Origin: Varroa destructor
Taxonomy: Eukaryota; Arthropoda; Arachnida; Mesostigmata; Varroidae
DNA: 64,000 bases
Assembly: GCF_002443255.2 (NCBI RefSeq)
Contig: NW_019211457.1
Coordinates: 45,487,775 to 45,551,774, forward strand
Reading direction: 5' to 3'
Part shown: piece by piece, positions 36,849-49,623 of the stretch
How positions within the stretch are numbered: the first letter of the stretch is position 1
Layout: each line of letters begins with the position of its first letter
Notes under the pieces: generated by a model
What the model was told of the DNA's origin: nothing
What the model saw: only the letters and a program-made list of their open reading frames with translations
Database searches by the model: none
Program-made: the position numbers and the translations under genes

Positions 36849-39273
36849 TATACTATCTCGAATCTTTTAAGATGAAGGCAATTGACCGTATCGTGGAACT
36901 CTAACGGGCGTAAAATTTGCAGGCCAAAAGCAGTTTTTAATGGCCCCGTTCGTTTTAAATCACCAGAAGTCTCTCATTAAACAGAAGACCTAAAATGGTT
37001 TCGTACTTTGTTTATTAATGCTTAATTGGTTGTGATTAATAATTACTAAATAAATTAATATGTATTTCATACATAGCTATTATGCGATTAGATAGACATA
37101 CTATGAATAACGGGGGTAAAATGCGCCTCTGATTGATGTCATAATCAACGATTTGTCTATCCAATCATTTCATAATACTTGTAGCGAAGAGTAATAATTA
37201 GGGGAGGACAAGTTCATCAGATGAACAGGAGCGTGTCAAGTATACGAGTTGATATAGAATCAGTAGGCTGCGCCAACGTCGCGTGTAAATGGACTAAGGC
37301 CACCTGTAAATCCTAAAAAAGGACCCTCCTAGGACTACGTGTCCGTAAACTCTTAGTGTCTGCAGACTTCAGGTCAAACAAGGACTCTCAACAAACGACC
37401 ACTTTGTTCTGGGTGCTTTTTTCGTCTATTTTGAGAGCGGCTTCAGATGAAACAACCTGTAATGTTTTAATGTGGAAGCAATACATGTGCACTTCACCGA
37501 ATTCCACTCAGCTGCCTGTTTTCACGACTACCAAGAATGAATCCAAATTTCGATCCAATTCGGTGCGACTGTATTTCTACTCCAATCCAAGGCTAATCCG
37601 TTGCAGTAACTCGCGTCGTTTGCTTGGACTTCAAAACGGCTTCCAACACCTCAAGCTTTTCCAACCTTCAGTAATTTGCATCGATATCAAAATATTCTAT
37701 AGAAAGTAATTATATCTTTGCTAATGTACATTCAAGTTTGAAAAATCTGGTTGTACCTTTTTTTTTTTTCACCAAAAATAGGTTTTACTAAAATGCGTTA
37801 TTTCAAACCCGAACCTCTGCACAAAAGCTTCGACCACATAGTAGATGCCCAGGTTCCAAAACCGGCTGGAACAATGTTATACATCAAGCAGTTATCTGTT
37901 CACTCTAAGTCCAATCACAATTAACCTGGTGTACTTTGCCTAAGGGCCCGTAATAAATTACCTTATGCGTGATTCTTCTGCCAGGACTATATTTAAGCAA
38001 TAGGTAACTTCGGCCAGACTTAGCTGATTAGATTCATTCGTTTTACTTGTTGTCATAAACGGTTCTATATGTGACGATAGATTGAAAAGTTTGAAGCCAC
38101 ATTGTATGGAGTTATTAGGAGTATCTTCTTCTAGGTAACTTTTTGTAATGACCTTTTGAGACTAAAGGTTCTTTGTTTTCTATTTGACAAACCTGTCTGA
38201 ATGAATTTGGCTACGATCGCCTGGGATATGACGATGCGCCTCCTACTAAATAACCATGATTAAGCAATGCACTTTGGCGGCTAACGTATGTAAAAGTATT
38301 TTAAAATTTAAGCTACAATATTTTAGCAGAGGACAATTTCTAGAAATAAAGCTTTCTAAGATGTACCTAATACGTATGGTAGTTGCCTTTTTGAACATAT
38401 TCGTCTTGTTTAGAGCGATATCCAAATTTAAACTTCAACACAATCGGTACCTTTTGAAAAACGGTACACAAGTCCTGTTCCAAAATGACAGGTCGCGAGG
38501 AAACGCGAAGATTTAACTCTGCTTTTTTTAGATATTACTGGAGGAAACCCGGATGTTAAGAAAAAAAAAAAATGGCCCGTCCTGAACCGTTGATCGTTGA
38601 ACATTTTTATCAGCTGGATTTTGCCACTTCGTCTGGGTTTCAGCTTCATCAGCCCCGGAACACCTATAAAATCCATTTAGCTGTTGGCTTACTAAGAATA
38701 CAAAATGTCTGTTTGGTTTTATAGAAGATTTTATACCGTCGGAATAATTAGCTTGCATACAGAGTCGCGGCACAAAGGCTCAAATTGTATTACCTTCCTC
38801 TGGTCTGGATCTGAAAGGGCTTATGTACACAAATGAAGTCATTTTATTTATGGATGTAATACGTCGGTTACCTCTGATTAGTTATTGTGAAAGCGCTATG
38901 GGTTGAACAAACTATAGAAGCAAAACAATATCTATTATTTTTCTTCCACTTATTTTCATTGACATAATGTTACAGAGCCAATGACTGGCAGTTAAACGAA
39001 GGCACATTACAGACGAAGACAACTGAATTGAGGTTTATGCTCAATACTAGTTTAGTTCATCAATTTAGAAAACAAAAAGAAGGAAAAAAACTTTGGGATA
39101 AATTATTTTCTCAGAACATATATCGCTCTATATAGCATGATAATATGGTGTTTTGGGTTACTCGAATAGCGGGAACGCTACTCAATATATGGATCTATGA
39201 TTTTCAAGTACTCAAAGTAACAGCGATTTGATCAACTATCTCACATTCGTTCACTGAAAATACCACCAGCTTA

Positions 39274-39299
39274 TTATATATATATATATATATATATAT
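39274..39299. repeat. (TA)n microsatellite
   Basis: About 13 TA units. Confidence 0.95.
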
Positions 39300-42129
39300 T
39301 TTACGTTTCTAGTTAAACAACAAGCCTCAACTTTAGCCCTGTTTTCGTGCTTTTATTTATAACAAAATGCAAATTATTTAAAGTTGTTTACAAAGGTCAG
39401 AGACCCAGAGAGTCGAACGTTACTAGCGATAGCTATCGGTAGAATATCGGAATGATTCTCTAACAAATCCGATGTTCAAAGATACATCGTTCCGCAATCT
39501 CGTAGATTTTAGATAGAAAGGAAATTTTTCCTCATAGCGCAGTAGAAATCTAAGGGTCATGGTAATTCTTTAACTTGTTTCAATTTACATAGAATAAGTT
39601 GTCTGTGTTCGGCATTTATCCTGGAAAACGCAATTTGTTTTAGGAACTGCTTTTTTTTTTTCTCAATTGAGTAACTTGAATCATTACATTCTTGTCAAGC
39701 GTGCTAATTTAAAAGATAGTTTACCTATTAATATTTAAGGTACCCTTCTTTACCTATTTATACACTTTGGCCGGTGCTCGAGCAGTTTCGGGACAGTCAT
39801 ATATTTACCATTCGCGTTCTCATATATAGTTTCTCTGTCTACTTCAACTTCCTGAAATAAATCGCTTGCTTGCTCACCAGTTGCCCTTTTGTAGAGGCCC
39901 TTGAGGGAGAACCTTGTAATCTTATAGACTTAGATCAGGAGAATAGCGGAGTTGAAGCCAATGTTAGACCTTTTGCTCAATCCAGGAAGTAATTGAGATT
40001 TGGCCTGAGGTCGTCATCAAGTAAGCAGACTGCATGCTTTCAATTACCGCGCCAACGGTTCATGAATTGCTTGAGACACTCAAGATAGCAAGCTGCATTT
40101 ATTGTTTCATTTTCGGAATATGTCTCATAGTAGCAAGTGTCTCTGATGCCGTACTGCCATCACCGTATGTTTGAACCTACTCAGCATTGCCACCAAACTC
40201 GATTTTTTTTTAAGGTAACGCCATTCCCTAGCCTGGTCCCTTTCCAGCGGCCGGTAGAGACTGAAGCACGCCTTGTCTATAGCGACCATATGTTTCAGAC
40301 GACTTTTTCGTTGATTAAAGTTCGCAAACCGCACATGCGAGATAACTAATCTAGAGTCAACTCATGAAGAACCCATTTTGTATTTAGTTTCCACCTTTTT
40401 GTATTTCTGTTGGTTTTAAGTCACGTCACTTGTGAAATGCAAGTTTTGGCCGATCGGGCGGGCAACTGGGCTCCAGGCGCGAAGTCTCCTCAATTACAGC
40501 AGTGCATTTTTCTTCAACACTCTATTTCCCGTAGTCTGCTTCAGCTTGAGGCCTTTTGCCTAGCGTCCTTACCAATCTTCCATAAATTCCCTTCGAGGGA
40601 CAAAAGTTTGACTACTACGCGTTAGTTTTCAATACAAAAATATGATCTTGCCTCTGAACTCATTTATTTTGGCACGCATGTTCACCCACAAGTTTCTAGG
40701 TGACTGGTGTGGTTGCCAATCGAATTTCGTCTGTCAGCGGCCCGCAATTCAAAAACTATTAAATTTTCTAGTCCATCGGATTCGCTTATAACAGCCCTCA
40801 AAAAGAGCCAAGCAGCTTCAATTATAATTAAATCTTAAATTGTTTATGCCTTGTAAGCTAGTTTGCGGTGCAAGCATCACATAATTTTGTTTGAATAATT
40901 ACCTAGAAACAGATAACCTGGTGAGTTTTCTTAAAAAGTATTCTACAAACATGACAAATTCTACAAACAGAGCAAAAAAAAGTATCTACATTTTATTCAA
41001 ACATAAAATAGATGATGCGTCGAACCCAGGCCAATACGTTTTATGTAACATCATAGCAATAATTTTCACTAATTATAGTGAATCGTTATGCGGAAATATG
41101 CCGCGAGAAAATTTTCTATGAAAAAAGACACTGTTCAAATAACGGCACTATAGGCGCTACGTGCATTAACGTCGCACTCGGTATGAGAATTTTACATTCC
41201 TTTGACAACGCTGGGTCTGTCAAGAAGATTCTCGTTCATAACACCGAAGACTTACCTAAAGCTCGCCATTGTCAAGCAAAGTCGCACCAACAAGCTTATT
41301 CTGATATTTTTTATTCGTACATTCTATGTGCCCAGTTTGTATCCCCACTATCGCACAACGTAAAAAAAATACGATTATATGAAACAGCTTGATAAAACTT
41401 TTTAAACACCATGTATGCTCAGTTTAAGTACTCACCACATTATAACGATGCAGCATTCATTGGTAGCTTGATGAGACTCAATTAAATAGGTATTGCTATA
41501 TTATTGCATCGGAGCCCAACTGCAATCATCTTGATCTTTGTTTTCTATAAGTGAGAGAAATTAGAATCAATTCGCAGCAATTTCGGTCTGATAAATTTTT
41601 CCTTAACATTTTGTGGAGACAAAACCACATACTTGGTTGGGTTTAAAATTTGGCGCCGAATTTCACCCTCTCCATCGGGCTTGTTTGTGTTTGCATGCCA
41701 ATCGATTGCTAAATCCCGCGCTTGACGTTGGAAACAAGAAGCGTAGAGTTCATATTCGATTTTGCGGGCATAAATTGAGTCCTGCAGATTCTGGCATCTG
41801 TGTAATGCACTACTAAACTACTTTTATTATTATTATTGTTTTAAATTGCCAGGTCTACTAGAATCGGTTAATTGTATAGTGCTAATTGTGTTAGGCGTTC
41901 AATAAGTATCTCTATTTTAATATAGTGATCTGTTTCCATGACGTAAGTATGACATACATATGCTGAAAACCAATCTTCGTCGCCAGATTTGTTGACCCTT
42001 ATCGATTGAGTGGGCTTGTTATAATTAGGAAAAGAAAGAAGACACTTCCGTTGTAAATGGCATTCATGGATTTCAACTGATAATTTTTAAAGATAAATAC
42101 CTAACTAAATACAAGTATGTACCTCTGTA

Positions 42130-42171
42130 GAACTGAGAATTAACCTGTTTGAACTGAGAATAAGCCTGTAT
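42130..42171. repeat. 21-bp tandem duplication
   Basis: Two adjacent copies of a unit beginning GAACTGAGAAT and containing CCTGT, differing at a few bases. Confidence 0.85.
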
Positions 42172-42646
42172 TGGCGTATTTAAGTAAAGTTTATCACGAA
42201 GCGGATGCAATTATGTGAGATAATAATAATATAGCAATTCATTCAATTTTCTTCTATAATTATTTAAGAAAGTGTTTTCAGGCTAGGGGAGGCCCTTTGC
42301 TGTTTGACGAAAACCAACCAGGACACAGTTTTAGCTGATGCATCCCAAAAGACGGGTCATTTCTTATTGCAATGCACACATACTACAGAAAGCATCCGTG
42401 CTTGAATGCGATTCTTTAAAGATTTTACTTTTGACACCCTTACCAGAATAACATCTCCGTCATCGCGCTTCGCTTATAATTCGTACGATGATGGATAACA
42501 TGATCACGTAACAGCTTTACTTACATATATTCTCCGCTACATTAACGAACCGCAGTCAAATCATCCACAAGAATTATAACTTCCTTTGTCTTTGGATAGA
42601 AACAACCTGTTTTCTCTTACCATATTATTCGATGCATTTCTTTCAG

Positions 42647-42736
42647 TGGACTGTCGTCGCAGCCGTTTATCCCTGCGGGATCAAAGAATTCCCATCATGT
42701 AAGCTATCCGACAAATCGTCATATCTTAGGTGTATG
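42647..42736 (+). CDS. Candidate small exon, unknown product
   Basis: A long pyrimidine-rich tract ending TTTCTTTCAG is followed by exactly 30 open codons and a GTATGT donor (42737). Both ends are in phase 0. The product includes WTVVAAVYPCGIKEFPSCKL. It lies about 550 bp upstream of the coiled-coil gene's start codon on the same strand. It cannot be part of that reading frame without an unseen link, so it may belong to an upstream gene. Confidence 0.3.
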
Positions 42737-43290
42737 GTATGTGTTGAACATTTTGATAAACTCACCATTGCTTGTGTCGTAATTCAAGATATCATTTACC
42801 TGTCTTATGTGCATGTAGCGAATGTACAGTGACGAGAATTGAGAACTACATCTGTCGTTACGGTCCGCGACCTAAGCAAAACGCAAATGGACAGGCGCGA
42901 CACACTTCTTTTTTGCTGCTCCAACTATCCTAACAGCACCTAGGTTGCTATAAAATTAATATCAGTTGTAACCTAGACTTGCGTATTAATAATAAAAAAC
43001 GTTGCATAGTGCATAGATAATGATTTATTAGAGGAAGCCATATATGTGGTTTAGCTTGTAATAACGTCTATACTGTAGAATTTTATATAAATATGTTCAA
43101 ACGTTGTAACAACGAATAGAGTGACATGGAAAACAGTCGAACTACTTTAAAAACTTAAACCATTAAGTTTCAAGATCGCTCCGGCGCAAGGCTGTCCCAC
43201 TGGAACAAACGTTTAATGCAAGACAATTTCTTTTTGCTGACTAATTGCTGCATTTGTAACTATGTGGGTTCGTCGTAGGCAAGCACTAAA

Positions 43291-43438
43291 ATGGCGAAGA
43301 AAAGTTCGGCGGCGGGTGTTGTCGAAGAGGAACGTCGAAAGACGATCGACCGTGGAGGCGATCGGCTCTTAGGGTCAACAAGTGACTATTTAAGTGCCTC
43401 GAGTAGGCGTGTCACTCCGAATGTTCTCGTGCAACCAG
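43291..43438 (+). CDS. Coiled-coil protein, exon 1 (start)
   Basis: The ATG at 43291 has a good context (A at -3, G at +4). The exon ends in phase 1 at a CAG/GTGGGC donor (43439). It encodes residues 1-49: a Lys/Glu/Arg-rich head (MAKKSSAAGVVEEERRKTID), then RLLGSTSDYLSASSRRVTPN, which is Ser-rich and probably disordered. The five exons (43291-43438, 44368-44645, 46322-46500, 46880-47282, 48754-48981) total 1236 nt and join with matching phases into one 411-residue frame, which is strong evidence for the model. The protein has central coiled coils, no membrane segment, no signal peptide and no enzyme motif. The overall look is of a cytoskeletal or centrosomal scaffold, but I do not recognise the family, so that is inference. 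Confidence 0.85.
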
Positions 43439-43502
43439 GTGGGCTTTGCTTAAATGAATAGTGTTTTTGGCATTCGGATGGGTAGCTAACTCTATGTTAC
43501 AG

Positions 43503-43646
43503 GTGGAGTTCGAGAAAATGCGGTTTTATCCGCTTAGTATATTGGCTCATAGTGAGCCCTTCGCATGGAATGTTCACCTGATCTCTTTATGGTCATTTTA
43601 TGTACCAGCATATAAAAATCTACTCAACAGAAGGAATCTGCTTGAG
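43503..43646 (+). other. Pseudo-exon or possible poison exon in intron 1 of the coiled-coil gene
   Basis: A TTACAG acceptor (43501-43502) and a GAG/GTAAGA donor (43647) bracket 144 nt on the same strand as the host gene. If it is included between exons 1 and 2, the host frame (phase 1) meets TAG at 43535-43537 after 11 codons. In its own frame it is open for all 48 codons. Confidence 0.35.
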
Positions 43647-44367
43647 GTAAGATCTTGAGATCGAGACGTCTCACGAGCTTTCCTGTCTTTTGCGTAGTAT
43701 TTGCCGTCTATATGTCGCCTTCCAATTCTTGCCCACTCCTCACCATTCTAGAGTCGCTGCGTTTTCAAGATGAGTCCACAATGGACGCCATCCTTCTGCT
43801 GGGTCAGTCCGTTAAAGCTGTGTACTTTTTATTGTCACGTGCGGCTCGTTATGCATCGCTCCCTTCGGTCCTTTCCGCGTCTTCAGATTAAGAGTCAGTC
43901 GGCCAGTTGTGATTGTGGGAATTCTGCTGTTATGTTAATTGATATTACAATTCAAAGGTGTTGAAAGTAAGGAAGGTGAAAGCTGAGCCAACGAGGGCCG
44001 ACGCGGGCTCTCTTCGCCACATACCTAGACGTGTACAATGGTATTTACCTAATTGGGTAGTACGTGTAATGTAATATATGCTAACTGGCTAAAACATGTG
44101 TCTCCGTTGAGTCGAAGGAAAAAGTTATGTTGATTCTCCTTGGCGAACAGAACAAACTGCCAGCGGGATATGAATGATTGGATCCTTCGTAGACACAGAA
44201 ACGCTCTTTTGTATAACCAACTGGCGCATCTACTGTCAAGCCGTTCGAATTCCCTTGAAATGTAGAATTTATTTAGAAGATGTGCACCGGTCGTTTGACG
44301 CTTTATGCACGAAGAATGAACCTAATTTGCTTTGCTTATATCCGATACCGGCATTTGCTTGTTGAAG

Positions 44368-44645
44368 GTTCGATGTCTTCTTCGCGATGTTCGTTGGATC
44401 AAAGCAATATGGTCCAAGCGCAGGATCGTCTACAACTCATAACATGCGAGGTTGATAACATGGCCGCCAAATTAAAATCCGTTCAAGAGGTTCTGGATAC
44501 AGCTAAGGACGATCTCTCACAGCTGCGCTCACTTGTATCCCAACTCGAACGCTTAAGTGGATCAAAAAACGTGGAAAACGCCGAACTTAAATGCACGCTT
44601 CTCAAGACCTACATTGAGGGACTTAATGAGAGTGTAAAAACTATG
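44368..44645 (+). CDS. Coiled-coil protein, exon 2
   Basis: The exon follows a GAAG acceptor, completes a glycine codon with exon 1 and ends in phase 0 at ATG/GTGAGT (44646). It encodes about residues 50-142. After a short Ser-rich lead comes a heptad-like coiled coil from about residue 66 to 140, with DRLQLITCEVDNMAAKLKSV and VLDTAKDDLSQLRSLVSQLE. Its hydrophobic residues recur every three to four positions. Confidence 0.88.
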
Positions 44646-46321
44646 GTGAGTTAAACTAAATTAGAATTTACTACTTGTATTTTCACATTCGTTTTTGTCG
44701 CGGTAGTTCAACTTCTTAAAAACGTATTCCGCGAGATATGGTTTTGCCCATGCCTATATATATATAAAAAAAAAAGAGCTATATAAAATGTTCGATTTCA
44801 GCCGCCAAAATGGGAGTACGACCCCAATAAATGGGCGAAGTTTGGGACGTTGGGCTCAATGGCAGTCAGCTACCGTAGAATCTGATATTCAATATCTTGT
44901 CACTTATAAGATATTGGAAGTGAAAAAACATTTGCCCCAAATCTAGAAAACATAGGTACATAATTATGATTAGTGTATAACGGTGTCTTATATATTGTGT
45001 TATTGAAGCGGTTATACTATTTTCAGAATATTTTCTATACATAAACCATTAAACTTCCGTGAGCCTTTTTTACGTAAAGTTAAACCCATTTAAAAGCAGT
45101 TCTCATGAAGTCTATTGTTAAGCATTTTGAGCGTCATATTTACCTAGCTTAGTTGTAACAAAAGCCAAGGTCTCACACCTCGCTTCCTTTGATAAATTAA
45201 GTCAAAAAAGAGGTTAACTAGATGGAACATCTATATTTTGTATCGCGCTTTACATTAGATGCTGGTGTAAGTTTATTCTGGTAGATGGACCGAAACTATT
45301 TTGGCACTAACTTGACATTGCTGTTTTATCATATTGTTAAGAAGAAATAACATTTTTTTCACATCTATAACGTATAAAGTTTCAAATAATACAAATGTTG
45401 ATTTAGGTGACATCAGAGTATACTATATAAAATTATGCTGCGTAGCCATATCTGTTGCGGAATCTTATGAGGTGAAGACTTCCTTGGCGAATGGAAGAAA
45501 TAAAAGGCAAATTGGTAATCTTTACTAAGCTATATCGAGCATACATACCGAGTCTGCTTTGCGCCTAATATCTTAAAAGGGTGCTAAAGAGCTTCGCTAT
45601 GGCATCTTAATTTTGTTGCGTCAGCACATGGTTATTGCTTTGTGAATATAGATTGTGATTTGGCTTACTCACAAAATGACATCTGTTTGGATGTTCCTCA
45701 TACGTTTATTACGTAACATGTATCCACAGAAACAAAATGCTTTGGACCGACCCGAACACCGTTCAGAGGGAAGGTATTCCTGTATGAATAGATGAGCGAT
45801 CGAGGAATACTAGATAAGGCTTAATTGGACGCGGTCACTAATATTATGCATGAAAACATGACTAAATTTCCACTAAGCTTAACAATCATGACACTGTATG
45901 TTATTAATAGGATTTTCTCTTCGGTAAACATTATGTTCAGGATTACAAATGGATAAAGTAATCTTTGTGACAACGAGATATCGGCCAGCGATAGGGATCA
46001 CGAAATTCGTGTTATGTTCACCGAATGCGAAAACGGTGAACACTGCTTTTGTGAAAAAGGGGCTTCCTCGATGCTGTACTAGTCCTCAATATTGAATTGT
46101 TACCGTAAAGACTTTCTAATGCCGTCTCGCCCTTTAGACGAAGACGGATAGTCATAAATATGCTGTCTCATTAGCGAACTTACGGAATTGGGGGGCGCCT
46201 TCAAGCTTTTTAAACATTTCGACGATTAAGTTAGGATGCCACGGTATTTGCATACATACCCTTATCTTGTATGGATCGGCAAAAACTAAGTATTTAAAAC
46301 AATTGCTAAATTTTTTTTCAG

Positions 46322-46500
46322 CCACACTACTACCCATCCAAGACAATGTTCGTCGAGGCTATTATGGCACTTAAAGAAGCACTCTCCTGTCACAAATATG
46401 TCAACGTAGTGGACGGCGAAAAATCTCAGCTACTTCGAGATCACGAAAGACTGCGAAACGAAATGCGTCTGGTAGCTGAAGAAAATGAAAAGCTTAAAAG
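46322..46500 (+). CDS. Coiled-coil protein, exon 3
   Basis: A T-rich tract and TTCAG acceptor (46320-46321) start the exon in phase 0. It ends in phase 2 at AAAAG/GTAAAG. It encodes residues 143-201, beginning PHYYPSKTMFVEAIMALKEA and continuing with a second helix-rich stretch (RDHERLRNEMRLVAEENEKL) predicted to be coiled coil. Confidence 0.88.
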
Positions 46501-46879
46501 GTAAAGCAAACATACTGAAAGTTTCGAGCAAAAGTTACCTGGCCTTTCAGTACACGTTGTAAATAGACAACTGCAGCCGCGCTCTGCAAGCCCGCCCTAG
46601 GGTAGTCTCTATAATTCAATATTATGTTCCGCTGGAAAGATTATATTTTGATTCCATGTTGAGCCCAAGAAAATACCTCTTAAAACAAAATCCTCTCTCA
46701 TTTCTACATAAATCGTGCACAATAGAAACATGACGAGTTTCTGTCTAAAAGTTAGTGGCGCTCCTCTGAAAAGTACTACTAAGATCTCTGGGGTCTTAAG
46801 ACTAGTTAACCTGCCGTCGGGGCTTTTCATTTACTTATAATGGATACGATGAGTACTAAGATATGCAAATGTATTCCAG

Positions 46880-47282
46880 GAGACATCATAAGGACAAAAA
46901 GACCATCTCTGAACTAATGGAGCGAATTGGTTCGTCGGCTCGATTTTCTCAAGAACACTTGGGCGCTATTGGCAGTAGCCCAAAGGTTTGCACGACATCG
47001 TCGCCGCACACGTTTGGTGCCTTAACGACTAATCTCGGACTAACGAACCATCACAGCCAGAGTGGAACCACCCATCCAGATGGGCGTACACTGCAACCTA
47101 GTATAGTCGCTGTCAGCCATCGGGAAGAAGATCTCAGGCTAATCGAGATGCTTCGTCAAGTTAAAGCCCTACTTCAGACGACCGGCAGTGGTGATGCCGA
47201 GCAGCTGAGTAAACGTAGCCAAGACGAAAATAGCAGCAATAACCATAAAGATTACGACAATATTCTGAGGCGTTTGCGAGAA
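46880..47282 (+). CDS. Coiled-coil protein, exon 4
   Basis: The exon starts after a TTCCAG acceptor (46878-46879), completes an arginine codon with exon 3 and ends in phase 0 at GAA/GTAAGA (47283). It encodes residues 202-336. The second coiled coil ends at ISELMERIG, followed by a Ser/Thr/Gly-rich probably disordered stretch and then a short helix (EEDLRLIEMLRQVKALLQ). Confidence 0.88.
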
Positions 47283-48753
47283 GTAAGAACTAGAAAATGA
47301 CCCTTTTAGTCGAGTAGTGCTGGTTTTAATGTGTAGCTATTCATTTAGGCAAACCTATGGATTTAAATATATATATTATAAGGTTATAAAACGCTTTAAG
47401 ATGGGTAGTTTAGGGTCAAAGAGCAATTATACGTTTTTTTTTGTTTAGTTTGAAAACTAATATTATTTGGATAGTCATAAATTATTTGGGCATTCTGTCT
47501 TTAAGAGAATTTTGGAGAAGCTCGGTGGGTCAAAATAGCTACTTCTACATTTCTGTCTATTGCAATTTTACAATTAAGAAATATTCAATTATTTTATAAT
47601 TACACGTTTTGCGTAGTGCACGCTGTGTAGATACCGATAGGTTCTTGAAATATATTGCTTCGGTACATTGTCAGTGCACTAATGCTATCAGTCTAACTTC
47701 TCTCTGGTTATTAAGCCCGTGAGCTCATCAATTTTTGTCGCATATCAACACGCTACTTAACAAATCACTATCCGCATGCTACCGCTTGTAAATTCACAAG
47801 GAATCGTTCTGCTTGCCAACGGCTACACATTCGAACTTTAAACTAGTAGCGATGTCGGTTCCTTTCGTGTGTGACTCCTTTTTTTTCGTGTAATGCACAT
47901 ACGTATCCAGTTTCCTTTGTGACACCGTGCACATAGCAGTATAGGTGGACACAGCGTACCCTAGAGGACAATCAGTATCATCGTATTGTAATGCAAGATA
48001 TGGTAATTTTTAAGAAAAGTCTAATAAATCGCAACTTAACTGACATGTTGATGGAGTCTTCAGAATTTTATGCGCGACTTTGTACATTCCCGTAAAATGC
48101 AGCAAATGGCGTAAATGTCATCTAAGTAACACCAGAATTAGAATTACGTTTACCCGTAGTCAAAAAAGTCTCTCTCTCTCTCAAAAATCTCATCTGATTC
48201 TTAACCATGATATGTGATAATTTTCATCGACGAGTACTTGAGAGCGGAGATCACACCAAACCGATTTTTCAAAATGAAGAGTGGTGAAGATTTTCATTTG
48301 CATTTTATCCCCGTCAGTGTTACATGCACACCTTCAAGGGGATAGGCATTGAAAAAGAGCAATGCATGCACGAGTCCTGTGAGCTATTTCATTTGCACGC
48401 CATCAATGACGCGTTTACAATGGCATTCGTCAATAGCTTCTGATTTCATGCTGGGTACAACTCAAACCAGTACTGACACAATGGCCGCCGCCATTCGGCC
48501 GGAGGTGGCCTTTCTCATAGTACAAGCTAAGCCCGTCTGGTAACCTGCGGACGCATTACGCATGGAAAAATTTCAAGTCTAGTGGACAAACGTATGAGTT
48601 GGAAAATGCTGGTGAAACCTAGACGTTTACTCCGACCAACAAGGATCCTCCTTTTAGACTTGGTCAAGACAGGATAGATAGCGTGATTAAATTATTAATT
48701 GATTCAAGATTGAAAATAACACCAGGTTCCTATATATATTTGTTCATACCCAG

Positions 48754-48981
48754 GCGGTAAAGTCTGACCGATCGTCTGAAGCTCAGCATCGTTCTCGGGA
48801 TGACGACGTCCTCGCTATGGACAGCTACCTTCGCATCTTCGAAAAGAACATCTCTCTCATTGAGCAGGAACTCAACAGCACCAATCTTAATAACAATAAT
48901 ACCGGCATGAGCAACAATACGAATGTGCAGACGCAACCCGAGGCAGGCTGCACTGGTAGCAGTGAATGCATAGACCGGTGA
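48754..48981 (+). CDS. Coiled-coil protein, exon 5 (end)
   Basis: The exon starts in phase 0 after a CCCAG acceptor and ends in TGA (48979-48981). It encodes residues 337-411: a charged lead (SSEAQHRSRDDDVL), a last predicted helix (AMDSYLRIFEKNISLIEQEL) and an Asn/Thr-rich tail. The 204-codon frame on the opposite strand across this exon is a shadow. The nearest AATAAA I noticed downstream is near 50825, so the 3' end is not placed. Confidence 0.86.
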   Translation, partial: AVKSDRSSEAQHRSRDDDVLAMDSYLRIFEKNISLIEQELNSTNLNNNNTGMSNNTNVQTQPEAGCTGSSECIDR

Positions 48982-49364
48982 CGCCATATAAAAATTCAAC
49001 CACCCCTCAGCTGTATTGGTTCCACAGGAAAACGCAATATCTAAAGGACCAGTTAGTGTTAATTGTAGAAGTTTTAAAAAAAGCCTAGTGCTTATTGAAA
49101 AGATTTCCCAAAATCCGACATGACCGGGTCTCGTTACGGGGAAGTCACGTAACGCGGTCATATCTGTTGTGCCGTAGTTTATCGACCCTTTCCGTACATA
49201 TAAGGCTTGCATGTATTTGACAATAATAATAGATGCATATCGTATTTGTAATATTTTTCTTTTCATTTTACTTTCTGAAATCAGCGTATAGTCATTTGGC
49301 ATTGTTCGTGCATTTTGTAGAAACAGGTACATATATATACACATGTTTCATAATGATTTCCTGT

Positions 49365-49382
49365 ATATATATATATATATAT
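49365..49382. repeat. (TA)n microsatellite
   Basis: About nine TA units in the region after the coiled-coil stop codon. Confidence 0.85.
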
Positions 49383-49623
49383 GAAACCATTATGTCAGTC
49401 CAGTGCTACCTGTCCTGTCGCAGTAGGAGTATACACTGTCACTGCAACAGTGTTTTCTACGGCACTCGTGCCGGGTGCCGTGAGAATCGATAAAGCTCTG
49501 AATAATAATAGGATGACATCAGTCGATCACCTGTCCGGATCGATAGCTTAAATGGTTTTAAATGTTAGTGACTATTGTTATTGTGCGGCTCTACGCATTG
49601 GGCAACACGTCGGGTCGGTAATG

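Larger units (their letters stand above)
35600..42640. other. AT-rich intergenic stretch with an assembly gap
   Basis: I found no supported gene. Open frames of 80-117 codons (for example 37356-37709, 38256-38516 and 41078-41392, all +) have no family match and no clear splice sites, and such lengths are expected by chance. A TA repeat (39274-39299), a 21-bp duplication (42130-42171) and the N gap are the only structures seen. Confidence 0.45.

Noticed and set aside
48730..49344. 204-codon minus-strand frame
   Set aside because: It overlaps exon 5 of the coiled-coil gene on the other strand and has no recognisable domain; a shadow frame.
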